A model generated the notes under the pieces. That model was not told the origin of the DNA. It did not search any database and saw only the letters and a list, made by a program, of their open reading frames with translations. Below are positions 33,573 through 44,150 of a DNA stretch of 64,000 bases, in pieces. Made by a program: the position numbers and the translations under genes. Each line of letters starts with the position of its first letter. Position 1 is the stretch's first letter. Source of the stretch: Liopterus haemorrhoidalis (lineage: Eukaryota; Arthropoda; Insecta; Coleoptera; Dytiscidae); NCBI GenBank assembly GCA_963971575.1, contig OZ020616.1, forward strand, positions 6,922,934 to 6,986,933. Reading direction: 5' to 3'.

Positions 33573-34523
33573 TGCCTTACATTGCTGTATTTCTTTTCCA
33601 AGGTTTACTATGACGATTTTTTTTTTTTTTTAGTCACTCTCTTTTTAAAGAAGTTGTTTTTTTCTTTTGCGAAGTCAACGTAAAGGGCGTATCACACTAG
33701 AACGCTATCCAAGGTGTATTTCTGTAACTTTAACTTTTCTGGGATTCAAGTCTTTAGGTTTTGACTTATCATAACATATCTGAATATTACTTATGAGACT
33801 TGGAAATTCTTTGCCCATGCGTACATCGTGATATTATGACAAAGTTTATTTATAACAAACTAACCTCAACGGAAATAAAAGACAAAGGCGCATCGCGTTT
33901 TGAAAAACCTGGATGTAAAGACAGAAGAATTGAAGTATGTTCCATCTGGCTTGTGTTTAATACTTAAGTTTTGTTTTTTCCATACTATCACACGTAAATG
34001 ACTTTTGACGATTCGAAAGTAAAAACTTTTCCAGGTCTAGACATTAATAATAAATCTATTGTGATAAGGTCTTAATAGAGCACTATCTAATACTAATATA
34101 AAAAAATTGATATGAAGTGTGAATTTTCACACATTTCAGGGTTTTGCAGGTATTTAGTAAGTGAATGATGATTATTTGGGATGCCAAAACAAATTTTATG
34201 TCAAAATATTTTTTTATGAATTTTAATTCGAATGCCTATTACCATTATTTAAGTTTCTAAAGATGTGCAGTATTTTTTTTATATATCAAGGTTCATTAAG
34301 ATTTTGAAAATTGCGCCTATGGCTTCCATTGGTTGTTTTTAGTCATAGCTCCTCCCCTTTGATTTCGTGTACATTCTGTACACGAAACTCATTCCTGTAC
34401 ACTGATTATTAAATTTACGCTTTTAAAAATTAAATGCAACAATTGCCAAAATATAACTAGAATTTTGAAAAAATAATTTAAACAATATAAAAATGCAAAA
34501 AAAAAAATAAAAAATAATATTGT

Positions 34524-34594
34524 CTCCTCTCGTAGGATTCGAACACAAATTCTCGGGCAGAATGCAAGTATCTTAGCCACTGCACCAAGAAACA
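34524..34594 (-). other. tRNA-like cassette in copy A
   Basis: The minus strand reads 'TTGGTGCAGTGGCTAAGAT' (box A and D-loop) through 'TGTGTTCGAATCCTACGAG' (T-arm, box B). Spacing is tRNA-like. It is not obviously foldable into a full acceptor stem. Confidence 0.5.
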
Positions 34595-35070
34595 CGTTAC
34601 TGTTTAGCATCTATATAACTATATAACTATAACATTATTAGCAAAAAAACACAAAAAATGATTTTTGTTCCAAAAACATAATCTGATCAAAAATTCCTGT
34701 TGTACTATTCCGGTTCACACCAATGTACATTACTTAGAATTTTTTCAGATTTTTAGTTTAAACCATCTGGGCTACAGGGTGTGGGACAAAATTTTTTTTG
34801 CACAATTTTGGCAAAAATCGCTTCAAAATAATTTCTTTTGCAAAAATTAAAATTTGATCGTTAATCCACGTACCAAGGGCTTTCATTTGATACCCTACTC
34901 AGAATTTAAAAAAAATATTTTTGTTTTCGATGAGCACATATTTGTTTATATTTTTAGGGGGATATGTTTGTTAGATGTTTTAGTATTTTTCCTATGTGCG
35001 GGTCAAAGAGTTGTATAAGCATGCCAAATTTCAACTCTCTAGGTTTAGCCGTTTGGCTACAATTTTTACC

Positions 35071-35072
35071 GA

Positions 35073-35110
<38 letters not shown>
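35071..35110. repeat. (GACA)n microsatellite in copy A
   Basis: About ten GACA units. The same position in copies B, C and D holds shorter or longer tracts of the same unit. Confidence 0.9.
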
Positions 35111-35156
35111 GACAAAATGAGGGTATAAGGGTTTTTTGGTCATACCTACAAACCCT

Positions 35157-35860
35157 AAACATAAAATGACTGTACTCTGTCCAGTGTACAACTTGGTGAC
35201 TGACTTTAATAACCGCCAGTCACTAACGTTTAAAATTGACACCCTGAAGTGGTTATTCTGCTTGTTCACAATTTTCCTACAATTCGTTTTTGTAATTATA
35301 CAAGCTAAGTAGATTAGTATAGGTAGATTATGAATTATAAATTAATAAATCCCCATATAAATATGCTATATTTAGCCTCCGTTGAATATTTGATACGATA
35401 AATAAAATGTTTATGCATCAGAGGTTATGAATTCGCCGACCTGAAATCTGGAACCCCATCATGTCATCTCATGATGCTGGGCTGAGTGAGTGTAATCCAG
35501 CTGGGGCATTACTCACGCATGAGTTGACGCGAGTGTAGTGTGTAAGTTGCAAATAAGCTCCCAAATTTCATGTTTGTGTATTAATAGGCGGCATCTTCGC
35601 TTCGATAGATTTTCTAGAGTATCGCTTCCATCTCATATCTAGTAAAATGTTCTCAACATGAGCGTGCTGTCATTATTTTAAGTTTTTTTTTCTTATTATC
35701 AGGTTATTAATAACTATGGCATATGCAATTCAGTTTTTTCAAAGAAGTCTGCTCAATGACAAATGAACGAATCAAATATCAACTTATTTATATATTTAAT
35801 AATGGGGTAAATAAAAAAAAAAAATGTAAATTTTCACTATTTTTATTTATTAATTGTTCA
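35157..35860. other. Unassigned
   Basis: Contains an imperfect inverted pair (GTGAGTGTAAT...ATTACTCAC) around 35488-35518. No gene recognised. Confidence 0.3.
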
Positions 35861-35861
35861 C

Positions 35862-36335
35862 TAGTTTCGGGTCTCGCCATTTTCAAGGCAATGTAATAAG
35901 GTTACAAACATTACAACTTAAATACCATTTACAGGTAAGAATTTAGTAATGTTAATCCTATGAGAGGGGAGGTAGACAAGTCGATCATTTCATTAAGGGT
36001 TTTCCCTTTGTTTGTTCAATTTCATAATCTCGTGCGGCAGCAATAATTTGAGGCTTTTTGGTTGTGAATGAATAACATCTGGCTTGAAAGTTGAAAAATG
36101 TTTTCCTGAGTTCAGATGTACAGCGAATGTGGAATCAGTTTTGGGTTTCTTTCTGGAGGTTCTGTGTTCTTTAATTAGGACAGCAAAAGATCTTTCTGTT
36201 TGGCCAAAATAAGCGGAGTCACACGTGTCGTATGTTAACATGTAAACCCCACTCTTATCCATTATGTTTGCTTGGTGTTTGTTCTTTACTAAAGAATTTT
36301 TAATACTGTTTGCCAAATTTTAGACATAAAATAAA
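35862..36335 (-). pseudogene. Penelope-like element: GIY-YIG endonuclease and 3' end
   Basis: The minus frame 36316-35993 carries 'SGVYMLTYDTCDSAYFGQT' (the GIY and YIG segments as GVY and YFG), then 'ERSFAVLIKEHRTS', 'FAVHLNSGKHF' and 'LLPHEIMKLNKQ' near the end, the order of a Penelope GIY-YIG domain. The reverse transcriptase upstream is gone: the copy is truncated at about 36335. After the stop, at 35862-35890, the RNA strand reads CTTGAAAATGGC...CCGAAACTAG, a degenerate version of the ribozyme-like motif common at these elements' ends. Confidence 0.82.
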
Positions 36336-36357
36336 AAAATACCAAATTAGAGTTATA

Positions 36358-36768
36358 TACAGGGTGAGTGGGGAGGAATGGGTTGAACTTCAGGAATGTA
36401 TTGTTGTTGTGCGATTGTCTTTTATTTTCAAGTTATAACGTAATTAAAACATTTGAATGCAACATTTCCTGATCGTTGGATAGGGCGCGGAGGGCCTATT
36501 AGGTGGCTTCCAAGGTCACCAGACCTCACACCATTGGACTATTGTTTATGGGGATGGTTCAGAAATGAGGTTTACAAAGTCAAAGTAGATACTCGAGATG
36601 CATTAATTCGACGAATTAGAAATACTGCAGTCGATATTAAAGAAAGGCATGAAACAATCAGGATAGCAACGGACGCTCTTTGTAGGCGAAGTAGACTATG
36701 TTTACAAATTAACGGTGATATTTTTGAAAACTTGTTAGCACACTGAAATTAAAACGATGTTCGATAGA
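36358..36768 (+). pseudogene. Deleted Tc1/mariner (DD41D-like) element, transposase C-terminus
   Basis: A left end TACAGGGTGAGTGGGG is followed after ~80 bp directly by the transposase tail 'FPDRWIGRGGPIRW', 'RSPDLTPLDYCLWGW' (third acidic residue as Asp) and 'IRNTAVDIKERHETIRIA', with a stop at 36744-36746. The N-terminal and middle parts are deleted. It is probably the same broad family as the pseudogene at 44985-45919. Its 3' end is replaced by a mariner fragment. Confidence 0.72.
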
Positions 36769-37303
36769 TCACCAACTTACACCAATCAACACGAGCTTTT
36801 TTTGTGCTTTGGTCAAATTATCCGGAATCCATCGGGAACAGATCTTTTTCACAGCTAAATGCTCATGCAAAATCGAATGTATTGCAGTCTGCGATATGCC
36901 AAAGGATGCCTCTATCTCATGATAAGTCACATGCCGATTTTCTTCAATCATTTTGCGCACAGCATCGATGTTTTTTCATCGACGAGATTCATCACTGACG
37001 GACGCACGACCATGACGAAATTCTTCAAACCAATTGCAAACAGTCTTTTCTGATGGTGCTTCATTATCAAAAGTTGAACAAAGCGAATCTATGCATTGTT
37101 GTTGAGTTAGGCCTTTACTAAAATCGTAAAAAATCATCCAACGAAAACCTTCACGAGTAATAACCATTTTTTCACAAACTTTTTTTTTTAAACGCTCATA
37201 GATTTCACAATAACAAATGTCAAATTTTACAAATACAGTAATGACACATTTCAATATTTCCATCTAGTGGTCGTTTGTAAAAACATAAAAGGCAACCCTC
37301 GTG
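36769..37303 (-). pseudogene. mariner transposase N-terminal half
   Basis: The minus strand from about 37172 reads 'MVITREGFRWMIFYDFSKG', 'LTQQQCIDSLCSTF', 'SEKTVCNWFEEFRHGRAS', a break near 36972, then 'MIEENRHVTYHEIEASFG' and 'IHSILHEHLAVKKICSRW', and ends at 36769 before the catalytic region. Upstream the terminal repeat AGGCAACCCTCGT (37290-37302) matches the family's TIR, also seen at 57432. It is truncated against the DD41D scrap. Confidence 0.83.
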
Positions 37304-37338
37304 ATTACGAGGGTTAGAGGCATGATTATGCCTCTAAC
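37294..37338. repeat. Two adjacent hairpins with the same GATT loop
   Basis: AACCCTCGT-GATT-ACGAGGGTT is followed, sharing its last GTT, by GTTAGAGGCAT-GATT-ATGCCTCTAAC. Arms of 9 and 11 bp are perfect. The first arm is the mariner terminal repeat. Confidence 0.85.
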
Positions 37339-38254
37339 ATATACCAGACGCATATATGCGAACAACCTGTAAATTGTTACAATTTCTAAAGATTTCTCGG
37401 CATTGGTACCTATTAGGAATATTGTTTAAAATTCTTTCAGCACGATTTTGGAGTAGAAACATTCTTTTGAATGACGAATCTATACCCCCAATGAATAAAG
37501 CTGAACAGCAGCATAATAAAGCATATAGTACAGGAAATGAAGCTCAAAAAATGACAAAACCTCCCAATTTTTTCGTCCAGCATCGATTTGGATAATAATT
37601 TGGAATTAGGCTCATTTCACCCTCATTTCATTTTCTACATTGTGCCGTTGTAAGCTTTTTGTTTTTTAAGGATGAAAACTACCCCTAATTGTAAAAAATT
37701 ATAAAATAACATTTTAAACCTTAATATGGGTAAAATTTGGTTTGGATTAGCTAAATATGGATCGTTTTATTCTTTAGAATACAATTTCATAATGTTTCAA
37801 CCCTTAAAAATCAACCCTTGTTGAAGCTTAATGTAAAAAAAAAGTATTTATCTTAAAAAATGATTTCATCTTGCATCGATTTGCACCAAAATTTGAAATT
37901 AGGTTCGTCTCACCCTCTACTTCAAATTTTATATCATGCTCATGGGCACTGTTTATTTTTAGAAGTGAAAACTACGCTCCGAAACGTGCTATTCGAATGT
38001 TTCGAAAATAAATTTATTGGTTTTTTAAACATAGCTCCTTCATTTTTAGTAATAGAAAGTTTTTTCAAAAACGATTTTGTAGGACTTTTCAAGAGCTGTA
38101 AGACTATGTTAATTAAATTCCTTAAGATCCCTTAGTTTTTAAATGGGGTGAGTTTGAAGGGCTCGAATAAGGTGGTGTTCGCTTGTAAATAGAGGTTTTA
38201 AACGGGTATATCTCGCCAAATATTCACTGTACAGAAAATATATGCACAGAGAAG
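37339..38254. repeat. Diverged relatives of the inverted-repeat arm
   Basis: 'CCCAATTTTTTCGTCCAGCAT' at about 37562 and 'TTTCATCTTGCATCGATTTG' at about 37863 each begin blocks that follow the order of the arm ('CATTTTCTACAT', 'GCCGTTGTAAGC', 'AAAACTACCCC') but with heavy divergence. They look like old copies of the same repeat in direct orientation. No gene seen. Confidence 0.45.
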
Positions 38255-39188
38255 TTTAAGTCATTAAAAAAGCTACAATTTAGTGCTCTATCATTTTTTT
38301 TGTATCTCCAGTAATTTCGGAGATATTTTGAAGAAAAGGGTGAAAAATACGAAATCGCAAAAAATCGTTTTTTCTTTAAACTCCAATTTTTCTAAAATTA
38401 GGCATTTTAAATTGGTTAGACTTCTTGGGTGTACTGAAAATACATATATGAAGAGAACTTCAGAAATGGTGAGGATCAATTTTAATTAGGGGGATAAATA
38501 GGGGGTTGTTTTCACTGATTTTTTCGTAGAAAAAAGTAGGTACCGACCTTATTTTGATCATAAGTCGCTTAATTTTTATGCTAGAGACTTTTTTTTTTTT
38601 CGTTTGAAAGGTCTAATCAAATACTTTAAAAAAGATTCAATGAGTTTTCCTCGAAAAATGCAAATTTTTCCTGTTATTTGACTTTGAATCTTTCAAATTA
38701 TGCATTTGGCGAAAAAAGTTAACCATTAACATGCCGTATCTCGGTTCGTATTAGTCGTAGAAAAATAATAAAAAAAAGGATTTTGTTTGTTTTTTTAAAA
38801 GCTACAATTTTGCTTTCTACAGTTTTTTTAATAAAATGCATATTTTTCGAGTTATTCGCAAAAAACTTTTTCAAATTTCGATTTTTTTGTCGAAAAACTG
38901 TTAAATTCAACCGCGAATAACTCAAAAAATATTAGTTTTACGAAGAAATCGTAAAGATAATTTTTTCTTACAATTACTTTTCCCATCGATTCCTATAATT
39001 AAAATGTAGTAAAAAATTTCCACCCCCGAGATGGGGTGGCAACCACCTCCAAGGTTTTAGCGTACACCGGCATGATGTAGAAAATGATCCTTGGGCTATT
39101 CCCTACCTTCTGTTAAAATTTCACGTAATTCCATGCTGGACGAAAAAATTGCGAGCCAAAATGCTTCATTTCCTGTACTAATACGCAA
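38255..39188 (-). repeat. Right arm of the large inverted repeat
   Basis: Inverse copy of 32102-33024, about 930 bp, with scattered substitutions and a few small indels (for example 'ATGAAGCATTTT' versus 'AATGAAGCATTTT' spacing near the outer end). The outer limit is near 'GTACTAATAC' at 39176-39185. Confidence 0.9.
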
Positions 39189-39306
39189 TGTATCAAATGA
39201 TAAAGAAGTTTTCAGTCTGATGTATGAAATAGGACTTAAAAGGGTTAATCATTTAACGGGTCACATGCGGCCCATGGATAACAGGTTACCGACTCATCCT
39301 GTAGAC

Positions 39307-39510
39307 CAGGCATGCCCAACCCGTAGCTCGCGAGTCACGTGTGGCTCGCTTAACCTATAAATATGATTCGTGATGAATTTTGAATTTTTACTTTTTATGA
39401 ATTAAATACGTTGAAAAATGAAGTATAAAAAATATAAATATTTAAGTGGCTCGCTTAAAAATATTAAATCCTAAATTGGCTCGAGCCCTGTTTAAGATTG
39501 GACACCACTG
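39307..39510. mobile_element. Small hAT-type MITE
   Basis: Ends CAGGCATGCCCAA and TTGGACACCACTG are imperfect inverted repeats. The flanks CTGTAGAC (39299-39306) and CTGTAGTT (39511-39518) agree at 6 of 8 bases, as expected for an old 8-bp duplication. Internal 'GGCTCGCTTAA' repeats. 204 bp, non-coding. Confidence 0.7.
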
Positions 39511-39518
39511 CTGTAGTT

Positions 39519-40112
39519 ATCTGTTAAAAATGATTGTTATCTCAAAATTGTATTGCTGTATCCCGGATTTCTGATTTGAATGAAATGATTTTGTATTGGT
39601 CAGCTTCTTCAGATTTCCCAACTTTGCTTGTTATTTGCAAAGCTTTAGCCCTGTTTCATGGAATATATGCACGCCCATTGTGCAGAGATCGTTGGTTGCC
39701 ATCGCTCGCGATAGAAGGGCGGTTATAATCCAAGTTAGTTGAAGTGTTTCAAGTCGAGTTATCGTAAATTTTGGTAATTTGCCTCTTCGATAAACATTTT
39801 AAAAGCTTTTTGGATCTGAAAATTTAACGGGGAAATTTTATGGAAGTTTTTGAATAAAAATATGGTGAATATGAAAAAGCGATATAATGACAAACATTTT
39901 TTAACAAGAGTTTTATGGGGACATAAAATGTATTCACTTGACCAAACTTTGAACGAACTCATAGAATTATTTATCAGATGTAAGTACATGAATAGTTTTT
40001 AACATCACGCCAGTGTACTTAGTCTAATTTTTCATAAATCTTTGTTTATCTAAAAGCAAAATGACGTCATTATATATAATGTGTTTAAGAAGCAAAATTG
40101 TAGCTTATATTT
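39519..40112. other. Unassigned
   Basis: No gene or terminus recognised. Confidence 0.3.
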
Positions 40113-40199
40113 ATCTTGGGAAGTATCTTAACAGCTCCATAATAATTACTTTCTCAAACATTTCAGTCCACATAAAATTCTAATCAAACTCAGCATATG
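40113..40199. repeat. Left arm of a short inverted pair around copy B
   Basis: 'GGGAAGTATCTTAACAGC' through 'CACATAAAATTCTAATCAAA' recurs in inverse at 42018-42112 with about 90% match and one ~10-bp indel. Confidence 0.75.
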
Positions 40200-40685
40200 G
40201 AGAGCGGGGTTGACTTGTTATGATGCAGCTGTTATTTGTGACTGACTGCCGTTGAATTGTGCTAAGCTATTTTCGTTCAAATCTTTTATTCGATTCTCTT
40301 TACACCCGTGATTTTTGAGTTATCGAACAGCAGCTTGTCAAATTTTGTTTCACACTTGGAAAAACTGCGAAAACCTTTTGAAAATATCAGCTGTGGCCAC
40401 CACAGAACCAGCCGCCATCACAAAGTACTTGTATAAAATAAATTCTAGCAGCAGAGTAGAAATAACTTGGCCCAACATTTTCTAACAGAGATATTATTTA
40501 TTATGACCATGGAAACATTACATATAAGTATGAAAAAATAGAAAATTTCGAAAAATGTTTCAAAATTTTTTCGTTGTATCAAAAAATGCCTCAAATAAAC
40601 GTTGTTAGTTATTGCTCAAGAAATAAATATTTAAATGTGATGATCTAAAAAAAATTGATGTGAAGTGTGAATTTTCACACATTTC

Positions 40686-41659
40686 TGGGTTTTGCAGGTA
40701 TTTAGTAAATGAACGACGATTATTTGGGATGCCAAAAAAAATTTTATGTCAAAATATTTTTTTATGAATTTTAATTCGAATGTCTAATACCATTATTTAA
40801 GTTTTTAAATATATGCGGTATTTTTTTTATATAGCAAAGTTCATTAAGATTTTGAAAATTGCACCTATGGCTTCCATTAGTTGCTTACATCATAAGTCCC
40901 GCCTTTTGATTTCGTCAAACATAGAATTAAATTATAATTTCAACACTTTTCACTGGTTATTAAATTTACGCTTTTAAAAATTAAATGCAACATTTACCAA
41001 ATATAACTAGAATTTTAACAAAATAATTTAAACAAAATAAAAATGCAAAAAAAACAAAATAAAATCAACAGGATTCGAACCCTAGTTTGCAAGTTGTTTG
41101 CAACTTTCTTATATTATTAAGCGTACGACAAATCCAACCACGCCACGAGAGTTACTGTTTAGGTATGTTACACAACGTATTAAATAGTTAACATATTTTA
41201 GTTAAAAACACAAAAAATGCGTTATTTTCCGAAAACATAATCTGATCAAAAATTCCTGTTGTACTATTCCGGTTCACACCAATGTACATTACTTAGAATT
41301 TTTTCAGATTTTTAGTTTAAACCATCTGGACTATAGGGTGTGGGACAAAAATTTTTTTGCACAATTTTAGCAAAAATCGCATCAAAATAATTTATTTTGC
41401 AAAAATAAAATTTTGATCGCTACTCCACGTACTAAGGGCTTTCATTTGATACCCTACTCAGAATTTAAATTTTTTTTTTTTTTTTTCGATGAGCACATAT
41501 TTGTTTATATTTTTAGAGGGATATGTTTTTTAGATGTTTTAGTATTTTTCCTATGTGCGGGTCAAAGAGTTGTATAAGCATGCCAAATTTCAACTCTCTA
41601 GGTTTAGCCGTTTGGCTACAATTTTTACCGAACAGACAGACAGACAGACAGACAAAAAG
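40686..41659 (+). repeat. AGGGTTT repeat family, copy B (right end lost)
   Basis: Runs parallel to copy A at about 90% from the outer palindrome GTGTGAATTTTCACAC through the (GACA)n tract, where it breaks off into a unit of the ~40-bp minisatellite instead of the expected TGGTCATACC end. Its central tRNA-like cassette (41066-41150) differs from that of copy A. Non-coding. Confidence 0.82.
41066..41150 (-). other. tRNA-like cassette in copy B
   Basis: The minus strand reads 'TCGTGGCGTGGTTGGATT' (box A region), then a long variable stretch with 'AGTTGCAAACAACTTGC', and 'AGGGTTCGAATCCTGTTG' (perfect box B). It lies immediately beside GTTACTGTTTAG, as in copy A, but its sequence is unrelated to A's cassette outside the boxes. 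Confidence 0.5.
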
Positions 41660-41803
41660 GTCCTTAGTTCTAAAATACAAGTGACGACCAAAAAAAGTCC
41701 TCATTTCTATTTTGTAAATTTTCTAGTGTGTTTGTGTTTTTTTTTTCTTCCTACTTAGGGGGGGGGGGGGCGGTCACCCCCCCCCCTGGGTGCGCCACTG
41801 ATA
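41660..41803. repeat. Minisatellite remnant and G/C homopolymers
   Basis: One and a half units of the ~40-bp minisatellite (GGTCCTTAGTTCTAAAATACAA...) end near 41716. Then come runs of 12 G and 10 C (41757-41790) and 'TGGGTGCGCCACTG', which resembles a hAT terminal repeat but lacks a partner. Confidence 0.55.
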
Positions 41804-42017
41804 GGAGTTTATTTTCATATGTGACAAAAAGTACAGTGCTCCATAATTTTCCAAAAATTGATATTATTCTGTCAAGCATCTAGTTACTTTTAAAGTAGTT
41901 GCAGTTAAGCTACTGTTATCCTAATAGCCTCTTATATTTAGTGTCTTGATTTTGTTGGCAGGAAGTGATATCGGTGATGGTCTACCACAAGTTCAAGCTT
42001 GAATATGGTATCCGGTC

Positions 42018-42112
42018 GCTCAGTTTGATTAGAGTTTTATGTGGACTGAAATGTTTGAGAAAGTTATTATTATAGAGCTATTTGCATACTTAAGATACTT
42101 CTCAAGATCCAG
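42018..42112. repeat. Right arm of the short inverted pair around copy B
   Basis: Inverse match to 40113-40199. The arms enclose about 1.8 kb holding copy B. Confidence 0.75.
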
Positions 42113-42579
42113 GAATTGCTCTGCTCTTATGGCTACTTAGACTATGACTTTTATTTACAAATTCAACAGCTGTATTCGAATAATAACTCCCGTACTAATA
42201 CCCTAATACGTAAATTTACGAAGTTTAATAAAAATAATTGCGAACTAGTTTTTAAAACTTTATAAATAAGAAATTATTTTACAAATCATTATCTTTGAAA
42301 AGGAGCCCTTCTAGGCTGTATTGCCAGCTTCTGTTCGATTTCTTGAAAAACATTTTGTTGTCACTTTTTGGAATCGCAATTAGATCAGTATACATTTTTT
42401 TTATTCAGGGTTTTGCAGGTATGACAAAAACCCTTCTACCATCACTTATGTGTCTGAACTGATTTGTCTGTCTTTTCGGTAGAATTTTAGACAAACTGGC
42501 CCTAGAAATTAAAATTCTAACATGTTTGTACAATTCTTTGACTCTAGGTAACCCCTCTCTCTCTCTCAGGAAAACTATT
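42113..42579. other. Unassigned, with another AGGGTTT repeat end
   Basis: At 42407-42560 'CAGGGTTTTGCAGGTATGAC' is followed by diverged 'CTGTCTTTTCGGTAGAATTT', a short relic of the repeat family. Nothing else recognised. Confidence 0.45.
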
Positions 42580-43202
42580 GAAAGTTTAAAGAAATAAACA
42601 ATTATGTCAAGAATATCAGATATGTAGGAGTAGATATACGAGATGATGGAAAACAGGAAATGGAGATAAACACAAGAGTTGAGAAAACAATGAAACTCTA
42701 CTATGATATAAATAGTACTCTTATTAACAAAAAAGAAATAACAAAAGAGACAAAAATAAATATATTTAAAACAATATACAGACCGGTACTGACTTTTGGT
42801 TGAGAAACGTGGACACTTTTAAGAAGGGAAAAGAATAAAATACAAGTTGCAGAAATGAAGTATTTAAGAAGGGTGAAAGGAGTGACGAAAATGGATAGAA
42901 TTAAAAGTACGGAGATAAGGAAAGAATTTAACATAGAGGCAATAGATAAAATAGGCAACTAAGCTGGTGGGGACATATGCATAGACTACAAAAAACAAGA
43001 AAAGTAAAGCAAGTCTGGGAGACAAGAACATACGGAAAGAACAAAATAGGAAAATCAAGAAATACATGGGATAAAACATTAAAAGATATATTAGAAGAGA
43101 GAGAGAAAACGACTGTAGAAGCCAAAAAAATGACAAAGAATAAAAAAGAATGGGCTAAGTTCGTATATAAATAAATAACGCCATAAAACAAAAAAAAAAA
43201 AA
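42580..43202 (+). pseudogene. LINE RT C-terminus with poly-A tail
   Basis: The plus frame reads 'VGVDIRDDGKQEMEINTR', 'INIFKTIYRPVLTFG' then a TGA, 'ETWTLLRREKNKIQVAEM' and 'EIRKEFNIEAIDKIGN' with a stop. After a frame change come 'VKQVWETRTYGKNKIG' and 'RNTWDKTLKDILEER', with a stop at 43172. An A-run follows at 43189-43201. This order follows the RT thumb in RTE-like or related AP-endonuclease LINEs. The 5' part is missing. Confidence 0.72.
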
Positions 43203-43651
43203 TAGAAAGGAGAAAGAAATGCAGCCTTAAAAGCCCTAAAAGCCTTCAGATACATCTACAATCTAACTTTTGTCCACCTATTTCCCATAGGGATTGGTCA
43301 AATAATGTCAAAAAATTCTCAACAATGTAAATTGATGGGAGCAGAAATAAAAAAGAAATTTAAATAATTTTTTTTTTTGTATATTATGTGTGGTAAGTAT
43401 CAAAAAAGCTGTTACGAAGTGGATTAATGAGTAGAAAGGAGATTTTTAAAATGTTTTTATTTTAAACAATTTTTACCAAAAATGTGTTAAGAAAACTTTT
43501 AAAACCCAAGGGAATTAATTTAAATTCTGATTAATTTAAGTTATGAATGTGCATTACTCAGAATTTTGAACTCGAATGAACTACTCGAATGTGAACCGGA
43601 ATAAAAGAACAGGAATTTTTGATCACATTATTTTTTAGAAAATTATCTTAT
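43203..43651. other. Unassigned
   Basis: No gene recognised. About 43540-43620 resembles in inverse the 'CCGGAATAG.ACAACAGGAATT' part of the AGGGTTT family, diverged. Confidence 0.35.
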
Positions 43652-43780
43652 AGTATGTTTTTATACGAATTTTATAAGACGATATATTGTCACACGAGTT
43701 TCCAGTACGACAAGCGCAGCAAGGAGTGCTCCAAAGAACCAAGTGTGACAATACGTCGTATAAAATGACCATAATATACT
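43652..43780. mobile_element. Palindromic MITE, copy 1
   Basis: Arms 'TTATAAGACGATATATTGTC' and its inverse 'GTGTGACAATACGTCGTATA' surround a ~45-bp loop holding 'AGCGCAGCAAGGAGTGCTCC'. Arms are about 40 bp. It would form a long hairpin. A second copy is at 48940-49071. Confidence 0.78.
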
Positions 43781-43786
43781 ATTTTT

Positions 43787-44150
43787 AGGGTTTTGTAGGT
43801 ATGACCAAAAAACCCTTATACCGTCATTTTGTCGCCTGTCTGTCTGTTCGGTAAAAATTATAGCCAAACGGCTAAATCTAGAGAATTAAAATTTGGCATG
43901 CTTATAAAACTGTTTGACCTGCACATAGGAAAAGTACTGAAACACGTAAAAACATATCCCCCTAAAAATATAAATAAATATGTGATCATCGAAAAAAAAT
44001 ATTTTTTTTAAATTCTGAGTAGGATGTCACTGAAAGCCCTTAGTACGTGGATTAAAGGTTAAAATTTTATTTTTGCAAAATAAATAATTTTGACGCGTTT
44101 TTTGCCAAAATTGTGCAAAATTTTGTCCTGCAACCTGTAGCCTAGATGGA
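43787..44150 (-). repeat. AGGGTTT repeat family, copy D (partial)
   Basis: Starts AGGGTTTTGTAGGTATGACC, then a short CTGTCTGTCTGTT tract and the conserved 'GCCAAACGGCTAAATC' block. It is truncated at about 44150, before the position of the tRNA-like cassette. Confidence 0.8.

Larger units (their letters stand above)
33025..34137. other. Spacer with ribozyme-like and tRNA-like elements
   Basis: Between the left arm and repeat copy A. It holds the hammerhead-like core (33383-33410) and a tRNA-like sequence (33498-33572), listed separately. No protein gene was seen. The block from about 33680 is featureless. Confidence 0.4.
34138..35156 (+). repeat. AGGGTTT repeat family, copy A (complete)
   Basis: Starts AGGGTTTTGCAGGTAT and ends with its inverse ATACCTACAAACCCT. 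A palindrome GTGTGAATTTTCACAC lies just outside the left end and is conserved in the other copies. Near the right end is a (GACA)n tract at 35071-35110, preceded by the conserved 'GGTTTAGCCGTTTGGCTAC'. In the middle sits a tRNA-like cassette (34524-34594, minus). It has no protein frame. It is about 1.02 kb and probably a non-autonomous DNA transposon or foldback-like element (inference). Confidence 0.8.

Noticed and set aside
35071..35110. CRISPR-like regular repeat
   Set aside because: Simple GACA tetranucleotide without spacers in an evidently eukaryotic sequence.
41757..41790. G12 and C10 runs as a G-quadruplex element
   Set aside because: Likely transposon-end debris next to a hAT-like CGCCACTG; homopolymer length is also unreliable.
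42701..43191. Overlapping hydrophobic minus frames
   Set aside because: Antisense shadows of the Lys/Glu-rich LINE C-terminus at 42580-43172.
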